Assembly: GCF_036099295.1 (NCBI RefSeq)
Contig: NZ_CP107976.1
Span: 4,650,001-4,714,000 of the forward strand
Direction: 5' to 3'
DNA from: Streptomyces sp. NBC_00358
GTDB taxonomy: Bacteria > Actinomycetota > Actinomycetes > Streptomycetales > Streptomycetaceae
Length of the DNA stretch: 64,000 bases
The position numbers and the translations under genes are program-made. The notes beneath the pieces were generated by a model that had not been told where the DNA came from, did not search any database, and saw nothing but the letters and a program-made list of their open reading frames with translations. Positions 8,136-15,967 of this stretch are shown here, piece by piece. Each line of letters opens with the position of its first letter. Positions within the stretch are counted from its first letter, which is position 1.

Positions 8136-8155
8136 TACGCATACGTATATACGCA
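8136..8155. promoter_or_regulatory. Palindromic operator candidate for the MarR regulator
   Basis: TACGCATACGTATATACGCA contains the perfect 8-bp palindrome ATACGTAT (8141-8148) flanked by TACGC and TACGCA. It lies in the AT-rich gap between the divergent hydrolase and MarR genes, where a MarR dimer would be expected to bind. The binding protein is inferred from position. Confidence 0.5.
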
Positions 8156-8183
8156 ACCTTAGATTCTCGATTAGGATGTGCCC

Positions 8184-8711
8184 ATGACCGCGAACCATGG
8201 GGACACAGGGACCCGCGCCGCAGCCGAGACGGCCGCTGCCGCCGATGGCGCCGATGTCGACGGTGCCGCCGGGATCAGGACGGCCGCCGGCACCGTCGAC
8301 CTCGAAGAGCTGGGACGGGCCGTGAAGGAGGCGCAGTACCGGCACCACCGAACGCTCGACACGCGCCTCGCGGCGGTCGGCACCACGCTGGCGCAGTGGG
8401 ACGCGCTGCGGGCGATCGCCCGTACGCCCGGGGCGTCCGCGCACGAACTGGCGGTGGCGACCTTCCAGGGCGACCAGTCCTTCGGCACCCTCGCCTCACG
8501 GCTGGCGGCCCAGCACCTCATCGAGCGCCGGCCCGGTCACGGACGGCGGATAGAGCACCACCTGACGGAGGCCGGGGAACGCGTCCTGGCGGCGGGCCGC
8601 GCCGTCACGCGCGATGTCCTCGCCGCGTCCTTCGGCCCGCTCGACGAGGTCGAACGCGCCACACTCCTCGGCCTCTTGCGCCGCATCGGCTCCCCGGGCG
8701 AGGCGCTCTAG
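8184..8711 (+). CDS. MarR-family transcriptional regulator
   Basis: A 175-residue protein. An Ala/Asp-rich N-terminus of about 35 residues is followed by a winged helix-turn-helix domain: LAQWDALRAIARTPGASAHE, then QGDQSFGTLASRLAAQHLIE as recognition helix, and the wing GHGRRIEHHLTEAGE. MarR proteins are usually dimeric, ligand-responsive repressors of a divergent gene, here the alpha/beta hydrolase. The start may be ATG 8184 or GTG 8178; AGG at 8173-8175 favours the former. Ligand unknown. Confidence 0.88.
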   Translation: MTANHGDTGTRAAAETAAAADGADVDGAAGIRTAAGTVDLEELGRAVKEAQYRHHRTLDTRLAAVGTTLAQWDALRAIARTPGASAHELAVATFQGDQSFGTLASRLAAQHLIERRPGHGRRIEHHLTEAGERVLAAGRAVTRDVLAASFGPLDEVERATLLGLLRRIGSPGEAL

Positions 8712-8783
8712 GAGCCCGTCCGACGCCGAAGGGGTGCGCGTACCGCGTCCGGTGCCGGGGGGAGTCGGCCGCCCCGCCTTCGG

Positions 8784-10127
8784 TCAGAGCGGGGGCTGGG
8801 CCGGGGCCGGGCCCAGGGTCGTCGTGCCCGGGGCGGTGCGGTGGCCGAGGCCGGTCCGGTAGGCGTCCAGGGCCGCCTCCACCCGGCCGGTGCGCCGCAG
8901 CAGGTCGCCCAGCAGCCGGCACAGGTCCGCCAGGTCACCAGCCGCGCCGGCCCGCTCCAGCAGGCTCATCGCCCGCACGTAGTTCTCCTCCGCCGCCTCG
9001 GTGTCCCGGGCGTCCTCCGCGATGATGCCGAGCAGGCGGTGGGCGGCGGCCGAGTGAATGGCACCCCGCTCGGAGTGCAGATCGCCGAGCACCTGCTGGA
9101 GCAGCTCGGCGGCCTCGTCCGACTTGCCGCGCCGGTGCAGCACATCGGCCAGTTCCACCGCGACCTGACTGGTGTAGAGCGCGGCCCGCTTGGCGGAGAG
9201 CATGGCCTGCGCCTCGCGCAACTCGCTCTCGGCACGGTCCAGTTCACCGTTCTGTGCGTACAGGTACCCGCGCATCCAGTGGCAGTTGGCGAGCTCGGTG
9301 CGGATCTGGAGCTGCCGGTAGAGCTCGGCGGCCTTGGCCAGGGAGGCGTCGGCCTCCACCATCCGCCCCTCGGCGATCATCGTCCGCGCCACCGACCGGT
9401 GCATCCGCGCCACCAGGGCCGGGTCACCGACCTGCGGCGCGAGGGCGAGAGCGAACTCGGCGGCCTGGGCGGCGCGGGCGTGCGCGCCCATGTCCATGTA
9501 GGGCGCTATCACTCCCGTATAGAGGAGGAGCAGCGCCTCGGGGTCGTGCAGACCGGTCCGGTTGAGCTCGTCCAGGGTGGACTCGAACAGGTAGCAGGAG
9601 TAACGGAGTTCACCGGCCAGATAGTGGGAGACCGCCCGGCCGCGCACGGCGGGGACCCGCTGCGGCAGGGGCGCGTCCCCCAGCCGCTGCTCGGACTCCT
9701 CGAAACGGCGCTGCGCCGTCTCCAGGTCCCCGGTGTCCAGGGCGCATTCGCCGAGCCCGAGGAGCGCCGCGGCCTGCTCGGCGACCAGCCCGTGGGCCTC
9801 CGCCTCCGCGAGGAGCGTGGCGTAGACCTCGGCGGCCGGCTCGGCCTCTCCGGTGGCGAGCGTGCGGTGCGCGTCGGTCAGCCGCAGCCGCAGACCGGTG
9901 GCGAGGTGGGCGGGGCGCCCGGTCGCCAGCTCCTCGTACGCGACCCCGAGCCGGCCGGCGATGTGCCGCAGCGCGGGTTCGGAGGCCCGCACCCGGCCGG
10001 CCTCCAGAGTGGAGATGTACGCGGGTGTGTAGGCGGGCTCCGCCAGCTGTTTCTGTGTCAAACCGCGTTCCGTACGCAGCTGTTGCACCCTGCGTCCGAT
10101 GATCTCAGGGTCGTCCCGCTCAGCCAT
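8784..10127 (-). CDS. XRE-type HTH regulator with C-terminal TPR domain
   Basis: A 447-residue regulator. Residues about 8-65 form a Cro/CI-type helix-turn-helix (RRVQQLRTERGLTQKQLAEP...YISTLEAGRVRASEPALRHI). Residues about 75-430 are continuous helical tetratricopeptide-like repeats. Repeat cores include LLGLGECALDTGDLETAQRR, AELYRQLQIRTELANCHWMR and GDLADLCRLLGDLLRRTGRV. The HTH-TPR plan is that of peptide-binding RRNPP regulators (PlcR, PrgX, Rgg) and of many uncharacterised actinobacterial regulators. It is divergent from a gene for a 45-residue secreted peptide. The motif TCAAGCATGC just before its start (10131-10140) resembles the palindrome before the peptide gene, which suggests autoregulation. 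A peptide ligand is inference. Confidence 0.85.
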   Translation of the reverse strand: MAERDDPEIIGRRVQQLRTERGLTQKQLAEPAYTPAYISTLEAGRVRASEPALRHIAGRLGVAYEELATGRPAHLATGLRLRLTDAHRTLATGEAEPAAEVYATLLAEAEAHGLVAEQAAALLGLGECALDTGDLETAQRRFEESEQRLGDAPLPQRVPAVRGRAVSHYLAGELRYSCYLFESTLDELNRTGLHDPEALLLLYTGVIAPYMDMGAHARAAQAAEFALALAPQVGDPALVARMHRSVARTMIAEGRMVEADASLAKAAELYRQLQIRTELANCHWMRGYLYAQNGELDRAESELREAQAMLSAKRAALYTSQVAVELADVLHRRGKSDEAAELLQQVLGDLHSERGAIHSAAAHRLLGIIAEDARDTEAAEENYVRAMSLLERAGAAGDLADLCRLLGDLLRRTGRVEAALDAYRTGLGHRTAPGTTTLGPAPAQPPL

Positions 10128-10196
10128 GGGTCAAGCATGCCATCAAGCCGAGTCAACTCAGTCCAGCTTTTGACTACTGTCCGACCCCGGGCCCTC

Positions 10197-10250
10197 TTGC
10201 GACGGGAGCCCACGAGCCTCTACGTTAAGCGCCGGATTAAGCATGCTTAA
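10197..10250 (+). promoter_or_regulatory. Promoter candidate with 14-bp palindromic operator before the peptide gene
   Basis: TTGCGA (10197-10202) and TACGTT (10221-10226) are separated by 18 bp and could form a sigma-70 type promoter. The perfect palindrome TTAAGCATGCTTAA (10237-10250) follows at about the transcription start. A TTAAGC half-site is at 10225-10230, and the core AAGCATGC recurs at 10133-10140 next to the divergent HTH-TPR gene. Spacing and position suit an operator for that regulator. Confidence 0.5.
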
Positions 10251-10276
10251 TACGCCGCTGTTGTTGCGAGGTCACC

Positions 10277-10414
10277 GTGCTCCGACGTATTTCCGCGCGC
10301 TACTCCAGGGGGCTCCTGGCCGCCGTCATCGCGGTCGCCGCGCTGGTCACGGCGGCGAACGTCGGCCCTGCGAGAGCTGTCGAACCGACCCCCGCCGTGC
10401 ACACCGCCCCGTAG
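10277..10414 (+). CDS. Small secreted peptide (45 aa), possible signalling pro-peptide
   Basis: GTG start at 10277, TAG at 10412-10414, with GCGAGG 7-12 bases upstream. The 45-residue product has a classical Sec signal: a basic n-region (RRISARYSR), a hydrophobic core (GLLAAVIAVAALVTAA) and the cleavage-type sequence GPARA. Cleavage there would release the 11-residue peptide VEPTPAVHTAP. No other protein feature is present. It lies head-to-head with the HTH-TPR regulator, with a palindrome between them. The layout matches regulator/pheromone pairs of the RRNPP type, but no relative of this peptide is known to me. It could instead be an orphan secreted peptide. Confidence 0.6.
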   Translation: MLRRISARYSRGLLAAVIAVAALVTAANVGPARAVEPTPAVHTAP

Positions 10415-10465
10415 CCGGCCGGGCACACCGGCGTTCACCCGGCGTGCCCCCGCGCACCGGACCCG

Positions 10466-10669
10466 TCAGAGGGTGCCGGCCGCCGCGGCCCCGACGAAGG
10501 CGGCGAAGGCACCGGCCGCGACCGTGAAGGCCCCCAGGGCGGGGTTCTTCGAGTCGCGGAGCGCAACGTGGGTGGCCAGGGGGGCCACCTCGACGCACTG
10601 GCCTCCGGTGTCGCCGCTGTAGGACGACTTACGCCATCGCGCCGCCGTCAGATCCTGGCTGGTGCCCAT
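10466..10669 (-). CDS. DUF397 protein
   Basis: A 67-residue protein with the DUF397 hallmarks ARWRKSSYSG, QCVEVA and LRDSKNP, then a hydrophobic C-terminus. It has an ATG start at 10669 with an excellent GGAGGAG. It overlaps the upstream XRE regulator by 41 bp. DUF397 genes in Streptomyces are regularly paired with WhiJ-like XRE regulators, and genetic evidence in S. coelicolor places such partners in regulation of development. They may act as antagonists or cofactors of the paired regulator. Confidence 0.9.
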   Translation of the reverse strand: MGTSQDLTAARWRKSSYSGDTGGQCVEVAPLATHVALRDSKNPALGAFTVAAGAFAAFVGAAAAGTL

Positions 10670-11477
10670 AACGCTCCTCCATCACACGAGCGATCAGCTC
10701 GGCCGAGGCCTCAACGGACAGGGCAGCGGCCTTCAAATGATCGTATCGGAGGAAGCCTTCCTTGAGACTGGCCGGATTGGCCGTCATATGTCCCTGCACG
10801 AAGTCCTCGGTGTAGACGACGTCCGGGTCGCCGTCGAAGCGCAGGAGATTGAACGAGCCCATCAGGCCGGGGTGTTGACCGGCCTCGAACGGCAGCACCT
10901 GAACCTGCGTCCAGCCGTCACGACGGAGATGCAACAGACGACCGAGTTGGTCTCGCATGACCGCTGCGCTCCCGATCTGCCGGTGCAGTACGGCCTCGTC
11001 CAGCACGACCCATGCCACGGGCGGTTCGTCCCGGGCCAGGACCCGCTGCCGCTCCATCCGGGCGGCCACCTTGGCGTCGAGGTCCGCTTCACTCCGGGAT
11101 CCCAGTACTGCCCGCGCATAGCCCGGGGTCTGAAGAAGTCCGTCCACCAACTGGGCCTGGAAGGAGTAGATATAGGCGGCCCTCGCCTCCATTTCCGCGT
11201 AGGCCTGGAACCAGGTCGGCAACTGGCTCCGGAGTACCAGCCCGATGAGACGGGAGAACGCCCCGCCCGTCAGCAGGGCCGCGTCGATGCGCTCGGCGAA
11301 GTCCCGGGTCGGCACCTTGTGGGCGGTCTCGACCTGGCCGATCAGGGAGCCGGTGCAGAAGATGATGTCGCCCAGCTCGCCCTGTTTCAGCCCCGCGGCC
11401 TCTCTCAGCCGCCGCAGTTCCGAACCGAAGTAGTCCAACGGGGAAGCACTGGGGTCCAGTTCGCGGATGTTGGGCAT
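10629..11477 (-). CDS. WhiJ-like XRE regulator (HTH + DUF5753)
   Basis: A 282-residue regulator. The N-terminal helix-turn-helix (about 17-75) reads YFGSELRRLREAAGLKQGEL...GSLIGQVETAHKVPTRDFAE. The rest is the DUF5753 region with diagnostic EARAAYIYSFQAQLVDGLLQ, TPGYARAV, ARMERQRVL and LRFDGDPDVVYTEDF. This is the WhiJ family of Streptomyces, linked to control of sporulation and antibiotic production. It forms the usual triad with the DUF397 gene downstream and a divergent HATPase gene. A perfect inverted repeat in the 85-bp divergent gap is a plausible operator. Confidence 0.92.
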   Translation of the reverse strand: MPNIRELDPSASPLDYFGSELRRLREAAGLKQGELGDIIFCTGSLIGQVETAHKVPTRDFAERIDAALLTGGAFSRLIGLVLRSQLPTWFQAYAEMEARAAYIYSFQAQLVDGLLQTPGYARAVLGSRSEADLDAKVAARMERQRVLARDEPPVAWVVLDEAVLHRQIGSAAVMRDQLGRLLHLRRDGWTQVQVLPFEAGQHPGLMGSFNLLRFDGDPDVVYTEDFVQGHMTANPASLKEGFLRYDHLKAAALSVEASAELIARVMEERYGHQPGSDGGAMA

Positions 11478-11497
11478 GGAAGTTCACCCCCGGGTCC

Positions 11498-11515
11498 GAA
11501 CGCCGAGCGGCGTTC
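11498..11515. promoter_or_regulatory. Inverted-repeat operator candidate between WhiJ-like and HATPase genes
   Basis: GAACGCCG-AG-CGGCGTTC is a perfect 8-bp inverted repeat with a 2-bp centre, in the divergent gap of the WhiJ-like triad. It suits a dimeric XRE repressor better than a terminator, because both flanking genes read away from it. Confidence 0.45.
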
Positions 11516-11562
11516 CCTTCGACTTGTAGCCGAGCGTAACCGTCCCACTCCACGCTGGAGTC

Positions 11563-11982
11563 GTGAATCACGCAACTGACCTGCCGAACGGGACGATCGA
11601 CGCGAGGTACGGCATCCGTTTCACCGTGGGCGAGCATTCGGCGCGGCATCTGCGCCGGATCCTGAAGGCTTACCTGGTCGCCTGGGAGATGCCGGAGCTG
11701 ACGGAGGCGGCGGCCCTGGCGCTGACCGAGCTGCTCGCGAACGTCGTCCGTCATGTGCCCGGCCGGAGCGCCGCGCTGCTGATGCTGCGGCGCGCGAACG
11801 GTGTACGGGTGGAGGTGACCGACACCTGCCCCCGGCCGCCTCTGTCCACAGCGGTGGACGGCGAACTCGCGGAGGGCGGACGCGGACTGCTGATCGTGGA
11901 CGCGGTGACCGACCGGTGGGGCTGGCATCCGCTGCCCGGACGCGGCAAGACGGTCTGGTTCGAGTGCCACACCACCGGGTGA
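11563..11982 (+). CDS. Anti-sigma-factor-like HATPase (SpoIIAB/RsbW type)
   Basis: A 139-residue single-domain GHKL ATPase. It has an N-box (ALTELLANVVRHV), a G1-like block (VEVTDTCPRPP) and a G2 box (GGRGLLIVDAVTDRWGW), ending PLPGRGKTVWFE. It is in the group of Streptomyces serine-kinase-like anti-sigma or anti-anti-sigma regulators. It is divergent from the WhiJ-like regulator, as at other WhiJ-type loci. The GTG at 11563 is the start. Its protein target is unknown. Confidence 0.88.
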   Translation: MNHATDLPNGTIDARYGIRFTVGEHSARHLRRILKAYLVAWEMPELTEAAALALTELLANVVRHVPGRSAALLMLRRANGVRVEVTDTCPRPPLSTAVDGELAEGGRGLLIVDAVTDRWGWHPLPGRGKTVWFECHTTG

Positions 11983-12099
11983 CGCGGCCGGACCCGCCGG
12001 ACCCTCCCAGCGGCCGGGAGACGAGCGGCAGCGGCGCCGGAGTCGTACGAGAGCGTCGATTCCCCCGTACGAGGGACCCGTGGCGCCTAGGCTGGCCCG

Positions 12100-13347
12100 G
12101 TGACCTCTGCCGCCGCCCGCACCGCGCTGGACCTCACCGCCGACCTCCCGGTCCTGGCCCTGGAGGACTTCTACCGGGACCTGCACCGGCATCCCGAGCT
12201 GTCGCTGCGCGAACACCGCACGGCCGCCGCCCTCGCCGGGCGGCTGCGCAAGGCCGGGTACGACACGACCGAGGGCGTGGGCGGTACGGGCGTCGTGGGC
12301 GTCCTACGGAACGGGGACGGGCCCACCGTCCTGCTGCGCGCCGACATGGACGCGCTGCCCGTCACCGAGGAGACCGGGCTGGCGTACGCCTCGGAGACCG
12401 ACGGCGTGATGCACGCCTGCGGTCACGATCTGCACGTCACCTGGCTGGCCGGTGCGGCGGAGGCGCTCGCCGCCGGGCGCGACACCTGGAACGGCACACT
12501 GGTGCTGGTCGGGCAGCCCGCCGAGGAGACCGGCGAGGGCGCGGCCCGCATGGTCGCGGACGGGCTCCACGAACGGTTCCCGCGCGCCGACGTCCTGCTC
12601 GGCCAGCACGTGGCCCCCGGCCCCGCCGGGCTGTACGCGCACTCCCCGGGCCTGATCATGTCCGCCTCGACCGACATCGACATCGTGGTGCGCGGGCGGG
12701 GCGGGCACGGTTCTCGGCCCGAGGCGACCGTCGACCCGGTGGTGACGGCCGCGTACATCGTGACGCGGCTCCAGACCGTCGTCAGCCGGGAGATCGCGGC
12801 CCGGGAGTCCGCCGTGCTCACGGTGGGACGGATCGAGGCCGGCACCCGGCACAACATCATCCCGTCCGAGGCCCGGATCGCCCTGAACCTGCGGACCCAG
12901 TCGCAGGACACGCGCGAGCGGATGATCGCGGCCGTGCGGCGCGTCACGGCGGGCGAGTGCGCGGCGGCCGGCTGCCCGAGCGAGCCGGAGATCACCGTCG
13001 GCAACGACTTCCCGGTGACCGTCAACGACGCCGACACCGACCGGCGGATCGCCGCCGTGCACAGCGAGGTCTTCGGTGCCGGGACGGTTCTCGACCCCGG
13101 TCCGGCCATGGGCAGCGAGGACTTCTCGCGGCTCGCGACCGGTGGAATCCCGTACGCCTACTGGTTCGTGACGAGCACTCCGGCCGACGTGTGGAACGCG
13201 GCGCCGGGCGGCGACGACCTCATGACCCGGCTCGCGGCCGTGCCCAGCAACCACAGTCCGCACTTCGCCCCCGACCTGTCCACGGTCGCGCCCGGCGTGC
13301 GGACCCTGGTGTCTGCGGCCCTGGCCTCGCTCTCGTCCGGCGGCTGA
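12100..13347 (+). CDS. M20 family amidohydrolase/peptidase
   Basis: A 415-residue metal-dependent amidohydrolase of the M20D (IAA-amino acid hydrolase/hippurate hydrolase) type. Motifs in order: DLHRHPELSLRE near the N-terminus, LRADMDALPV, the metal ligands in MHACGHDLHV and EETGEGAARM, RGRGGHGSRPEATVDP at the start of the dimerisation domain, and PAMGSEDFSRLA near the C-terminus. It probably deacylates N-acyl amino acids in the cytoplasm; the substrate cannot be told from sequence. Start is GTG 12100. The convergent gene ends 25 bp downstream. Confidence 0.92.
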   Translation: MTSAAARTALDLTADLPVLALEDFYRDLHRHPELSLREHRTAAALAGRLRKAGYDTTEGVGGTGVVGVLRNGDGPTVLLRADMDALPVTEETGLAYASETDGVMHACGHDLHVTWLAGAAEALAAGRDTWNGTLVLVGQPAEETGEGAARMVADGLHERFPRADVLLGQHVAPGPAGLYAHSPGLIMSASTDIDIVVRGRGGHGSRPEATVDPVVTAAYIVTRLQTVVSREIAARESAVLTVGRIEAGTRHNIIPSEARIALNLRTQSQDTRERMIAAVRRVTAGECAAAGCPSEPEITVGNDFPVTVNDADTDRRIAAVHSEVFGAGTVLDPGPAMGSEDFSRLATGGIPYAYWFVTSTPADVWNAAPGGDDLMTRLAAVPSNHSPHFAPDLSTVAPGVRTLVSAALASLSSGG

Positions 13348-13372
13348 ACTCCCCGCCGCCGGGCCCGCCTTC

Positions 13373-14638
13373 TCACGCCTGCGTCTGCAACTGGCGCAAC
13401 TGCTGCCGGACATGGTCCAGCGCGCCCTCCCGGCGTCCGGGCACACGCTGCCTCAACCGGGCCAGCTCGGCGCCCAGTTCACGGGCCCGCACCGGATCAC
13501 CGATACGGCCCCACTGGTGGTGCGCGCGGTCCACGGCCGACTCCACCTCCGGGGCGTCCGCGGCCTGCCCCGCGTCCAGCCGGGTCCCCGCGAGGGCCAG
13601 CCAGGCACGGCAACTGCGCTCCGGGTCCCCCGCGAACATCGCCAGGTCCGCCCGTACCTCCACCCAGTGCAGCACCTGCTCGGAGCCGGGCCCGTGGGCG
13701 CGCAGCGCCTCCCGCTCCCGTCTCCCCGCCAGCGCGAGCGCGTCGTCGTGCCGTCCGTCCCGGACGGCGGCGGTGATCTCCCCGTGGGGATCGGAGCCTG
13801 GTGAACCCACCTGTCGGGCCGCCTGGCCGGGAAGCGTCACGGGCGACGCGGACGGAACCGGCGGGGGAGCGGCCGGCATCGTCGGCAGGGCGCTCGCGGC
13901 CGTCGGCGGAACCGGCGGCGAGGGCGGCACCGTGCGCGGCGGTGACGTCACCGTGGTGAACCCCGCTTCCGGGGGCCAGGGCCGGCCCGCCCACGACTGC
14001 CCGTGCGCGAACACCAGGTCGGCCTCCCCCGGCCGGGCCGGCTCCTCGCCCGCTGTCCTCGACAGCGCCTGCTCGTGGAGCTGGAGCAGGGGCGGGCGGT
14101 GACCACTGCGCAGCAGGGTGGCGACGGCTCTCATGTACGCGGGCTGGGCCACCGTACGACGGGGCGGCGGCGGGGCCACCCGGCCGTACAGCGCGGTCGA
14201 CGGGCCCACCGTCAAAGGGCGCCCGGCGAGGAGCGTCCAGGTGTCCGCGTCCGTGCGCAGGTCGACGAAGACGGTCGTCGACCCCGGTGGGCGCAGCCGG
14301 AGTTCATCGGCGATCCAGTGCCAGGGGAAGGCCGTGTAGCGGACCGTCGCCGGGGTGGTGCGGGCCAGCGCCAGGTGCGGAAGCCGCTGGCGGCGGTCCA
14401 GTTGGAGCTGCCCCGTCACGAACATCGTCAGTGGTCCGGGAGCCGTCGCCGCCGCGCGCAGCCTGGTCAGCACGGCCTGCGGTTCCAACGGGTCGGCCAG
14501 TTCGACGATGTTCGCGGTGTCGGTGCCCGACAGCACGGACGGGGCGACGGCAGCGAGCACGGGGAGCACGGACGCCGCGTCCACCAGACATCCCTTGCCG
14601 ACCGGCGAGGCCGCGAGGAGCAGCACGGTTCCGGGCAT
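13373..14638 (-). CDS. Uncharacterised actinobacterial protein
   Basis: A 421-residue soluble protein from ATG 14638, preceded by an excellent GGAGGGAA. I recognise no characterised family. The N-terminal half (1-230) alternates hydrophobic strands and Ala/Leu-rich helices (PGTVLLLAASPVGKG, PLTMFVTGQLQL) and could be a Rossmann-like or caspase-like scaffold. A Pro/Ala-rich linker (about 255-310) follows. The C-terminal 110 residues are helical and resemble degenerate TPRs (DDALALAGRREREALRAHGP). It is convergent with the amidohydrolase and upstream of nothing obvious. Confidence 0.75.
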   Translation of the reverse strand: MPGTVLLLAASPVGKGCLVDAASVLPVLAAVAPSVLSGTDTANIVELADPLEPQAVLTRLRAAATAPGPLTMFVTGQLQLDRRQRLPHLALARTTPATVRYTAFPWHWIADELRLRPPGSTTVFVDLRTDADTWTLLAGRPLTVGPSTALYGRVAPPPPRRTVAQPAYMRAVATLLRSGHRPPLLQLHEQALSRTAGEEPARPGEADLVFAHGQSWAGRPWPPEAGFTTVTSPPRTVPPSPPVPPTAASALPTMPAAPPPVPSASPVTLPGQAARQVGSPGSDPHGEITAAVRDGRHDDALALAGRREREALRAHGPGSEQVLHWVEVRADLAMFAGDPERSCRAWLALAGTRLDAGQAADAPEVESAVDRAHHQWGRIGDPVRARELGAELARLRQRVPGRREGALDHVRQQLRQLQTQA

Positions 14639-14761
14639 AGGTTCCCTCCCCCATCCATCAGGTACGTCAGCACCGTAACGGCTGCGCATGCAAAGGGGGG
14701 ACGCGAAGAACCCGGACGTCCGGCCGGTCCCGGGACCCCGGAGTCCGCTTCCGGCTCCCCG

Positions 14762-15937
14762 CTACGCCGGGCGCGCGCCGCGTGCCCGCCTCCGTACGGC
14801 GAAGATCGTCGTGTCGTCGGCGAGCCGGCCGCCGCAGTGCTCCAGGGTGCCGTCGCGCACGAACCGGACGAGCAGATGCGGGTCGGCGGTACCCGGGTCC
14901 CGCGCCACCTCCTTCGTGAGGGCGTCGCGGAGCGGGAAGAAGTCGCCCGCCGCGTCACGGGCCTCCGTCACCCCGTCCGTGACCAGCAGCAGCGTCTCGC
15001 CGGGCGCGAGCGGGACCCGGAGCACCTGCGGCGGCTCGGGCGTCAACTCGCCGAGACCGAGCGGGAGTCCTTCCCCGTACGGCAGGCTCCGTACACCCTC
15101 GGCGGTGATGACGAGGGGAGCCTCGTGGCCGAAGTTGACGACTTCGACGGTGTCCGGTGTCTCCTCGGGGAAGGCGACCAGGACCCCCGTCGCGAAACGG
15201 CCGCCCTCGTCCCGGCCGAGCGCCGCGCAGTAGCCGACGTGCCGCAGCATCCGGACCTCGAGACGGCCGGCGACCTCGTCGAGGACCCGCTCGTGGTAGG
15301 CCGCCTCGCGGAACGTGCCGAGCAGCGCGGCCGCCGCCTCCACCGCCGCGAGCCCCTTGCCCTGGACGTCACCGAGCAGCAGGCGGGTGCCGTGCAGACC
15401 GGGCTGGATGTCGTAGAAGTCGCCGCCGACCCGGGCCTCGCTGTCGGCGGCGAGGTACACGGCCGCGTGGTCCAGGCCGCCCCAGCCCGGCGGCATCGGA
15501 CGCAGCACGGTGCGCCGGGTCGTCTCGGCGATGTCCCTCATGCGCATCATGCGCCGCTCGCCGCGCACCCGCACCGAGCAGGCGAGGACCGCGAGGACAC
15601 CGCCCGCCAGGACGAGGATGAGATCGGGCAGACCCGTCCGGTACTGGTGCGGCCACGAGAGGTCCACGGCGACGTAGGTGAGCAGCGCCAGCACGGCGAA
15701 GGCCACCGTGCCCGGCACCCCGCAGATCGCGGCGGCGACGGCCGGTACCAGCGCCACCCAGGAGATGAGCCGGAACCTGCCGGAGGTGTTCGCGTCGAGC
15801 AGCACGATGCCGAGGAGCAGCAGCAGCGGCACCCAGGCGAAGCCGCGCCCGCGCGGCCACAGGGTTTTCCGCTGCTGGACGGCGTCCGGCCGCCCTGCGA
15901 GGGGGAGTCGGCCGAGTACGGGTCTCCGGTCGGCCAC
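14762..15937 (-). CDS. SpoIIE-type PP2C phosphatase with N-terminal membrane domain
   Basis: A 391-residue protein. The N-terminal domain has about four hydrophobic segments (residues 34-125). The cytoplasmic PP2C/SpoIIE phosphatase domain (about 160-385) has metal-binding motifs VGGDFYDI, LLGDVQGKGL, LLLVTDGVTEARD and LADDTTIFAV. Proteins of this layout are abundant in Streptomyces and dephosphorylate anti-anti-sigma (STAS) proteins in partner-switching cascades. The GTG at 15937 follows a GAGGAGG with long spacing, so the start could be a little different. It lies 30 bp downstream of the NAD(P)-binding protein gene and may be cotranscribed with it. Confidence 0.9.
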   Translation of the reverse strand: MADRRPVLGRLPLAGRPDAVQQRKTLWPRGRGFAWVPLLLLLGIVLLDANTSGRFRLISWVALVPAVAAAICGVPGTVAFAVLALLTYVAVDLSWPHQYRTGLPDLILVLAGGVLAVLACSVRVRGERRMMRMRDIAETTRRTVLRPMPPGWGGLDHAAVYLAADSEARVGGDFYDIQPGLHGTRLLLGDVQGKGLAAVEAAAALLGTFREAAYHERVLDEVAGRLEVRMLRHVGYCAALGRDEGGRFATGVLVAFPEETPDTVEVVNFGHEAPLVITAEGVRSLPYGEGLPLGLGELTPEPPQVLRVPLAPGETLLLVTDGVTEARDAAGDFFPLRDALTKEVARDPGTADPHLLVRFVRDGTLEHCGGRLADDTTIFAVRRRARGARPA

Positions 15938-15967
15938 CTCGCCGTACCGCCTCCTCTTGTCGTGCTC

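Noticed and set aside
10243..10527. A 94-codon plus-strand frame overlapping the small secreted peptide gene
   Set aside because: Its product is Arg/Pro/Gly-rich without a signal or domain; the 45-codon frame at 10277 has a proper signal peptide and ribosome-binding site.
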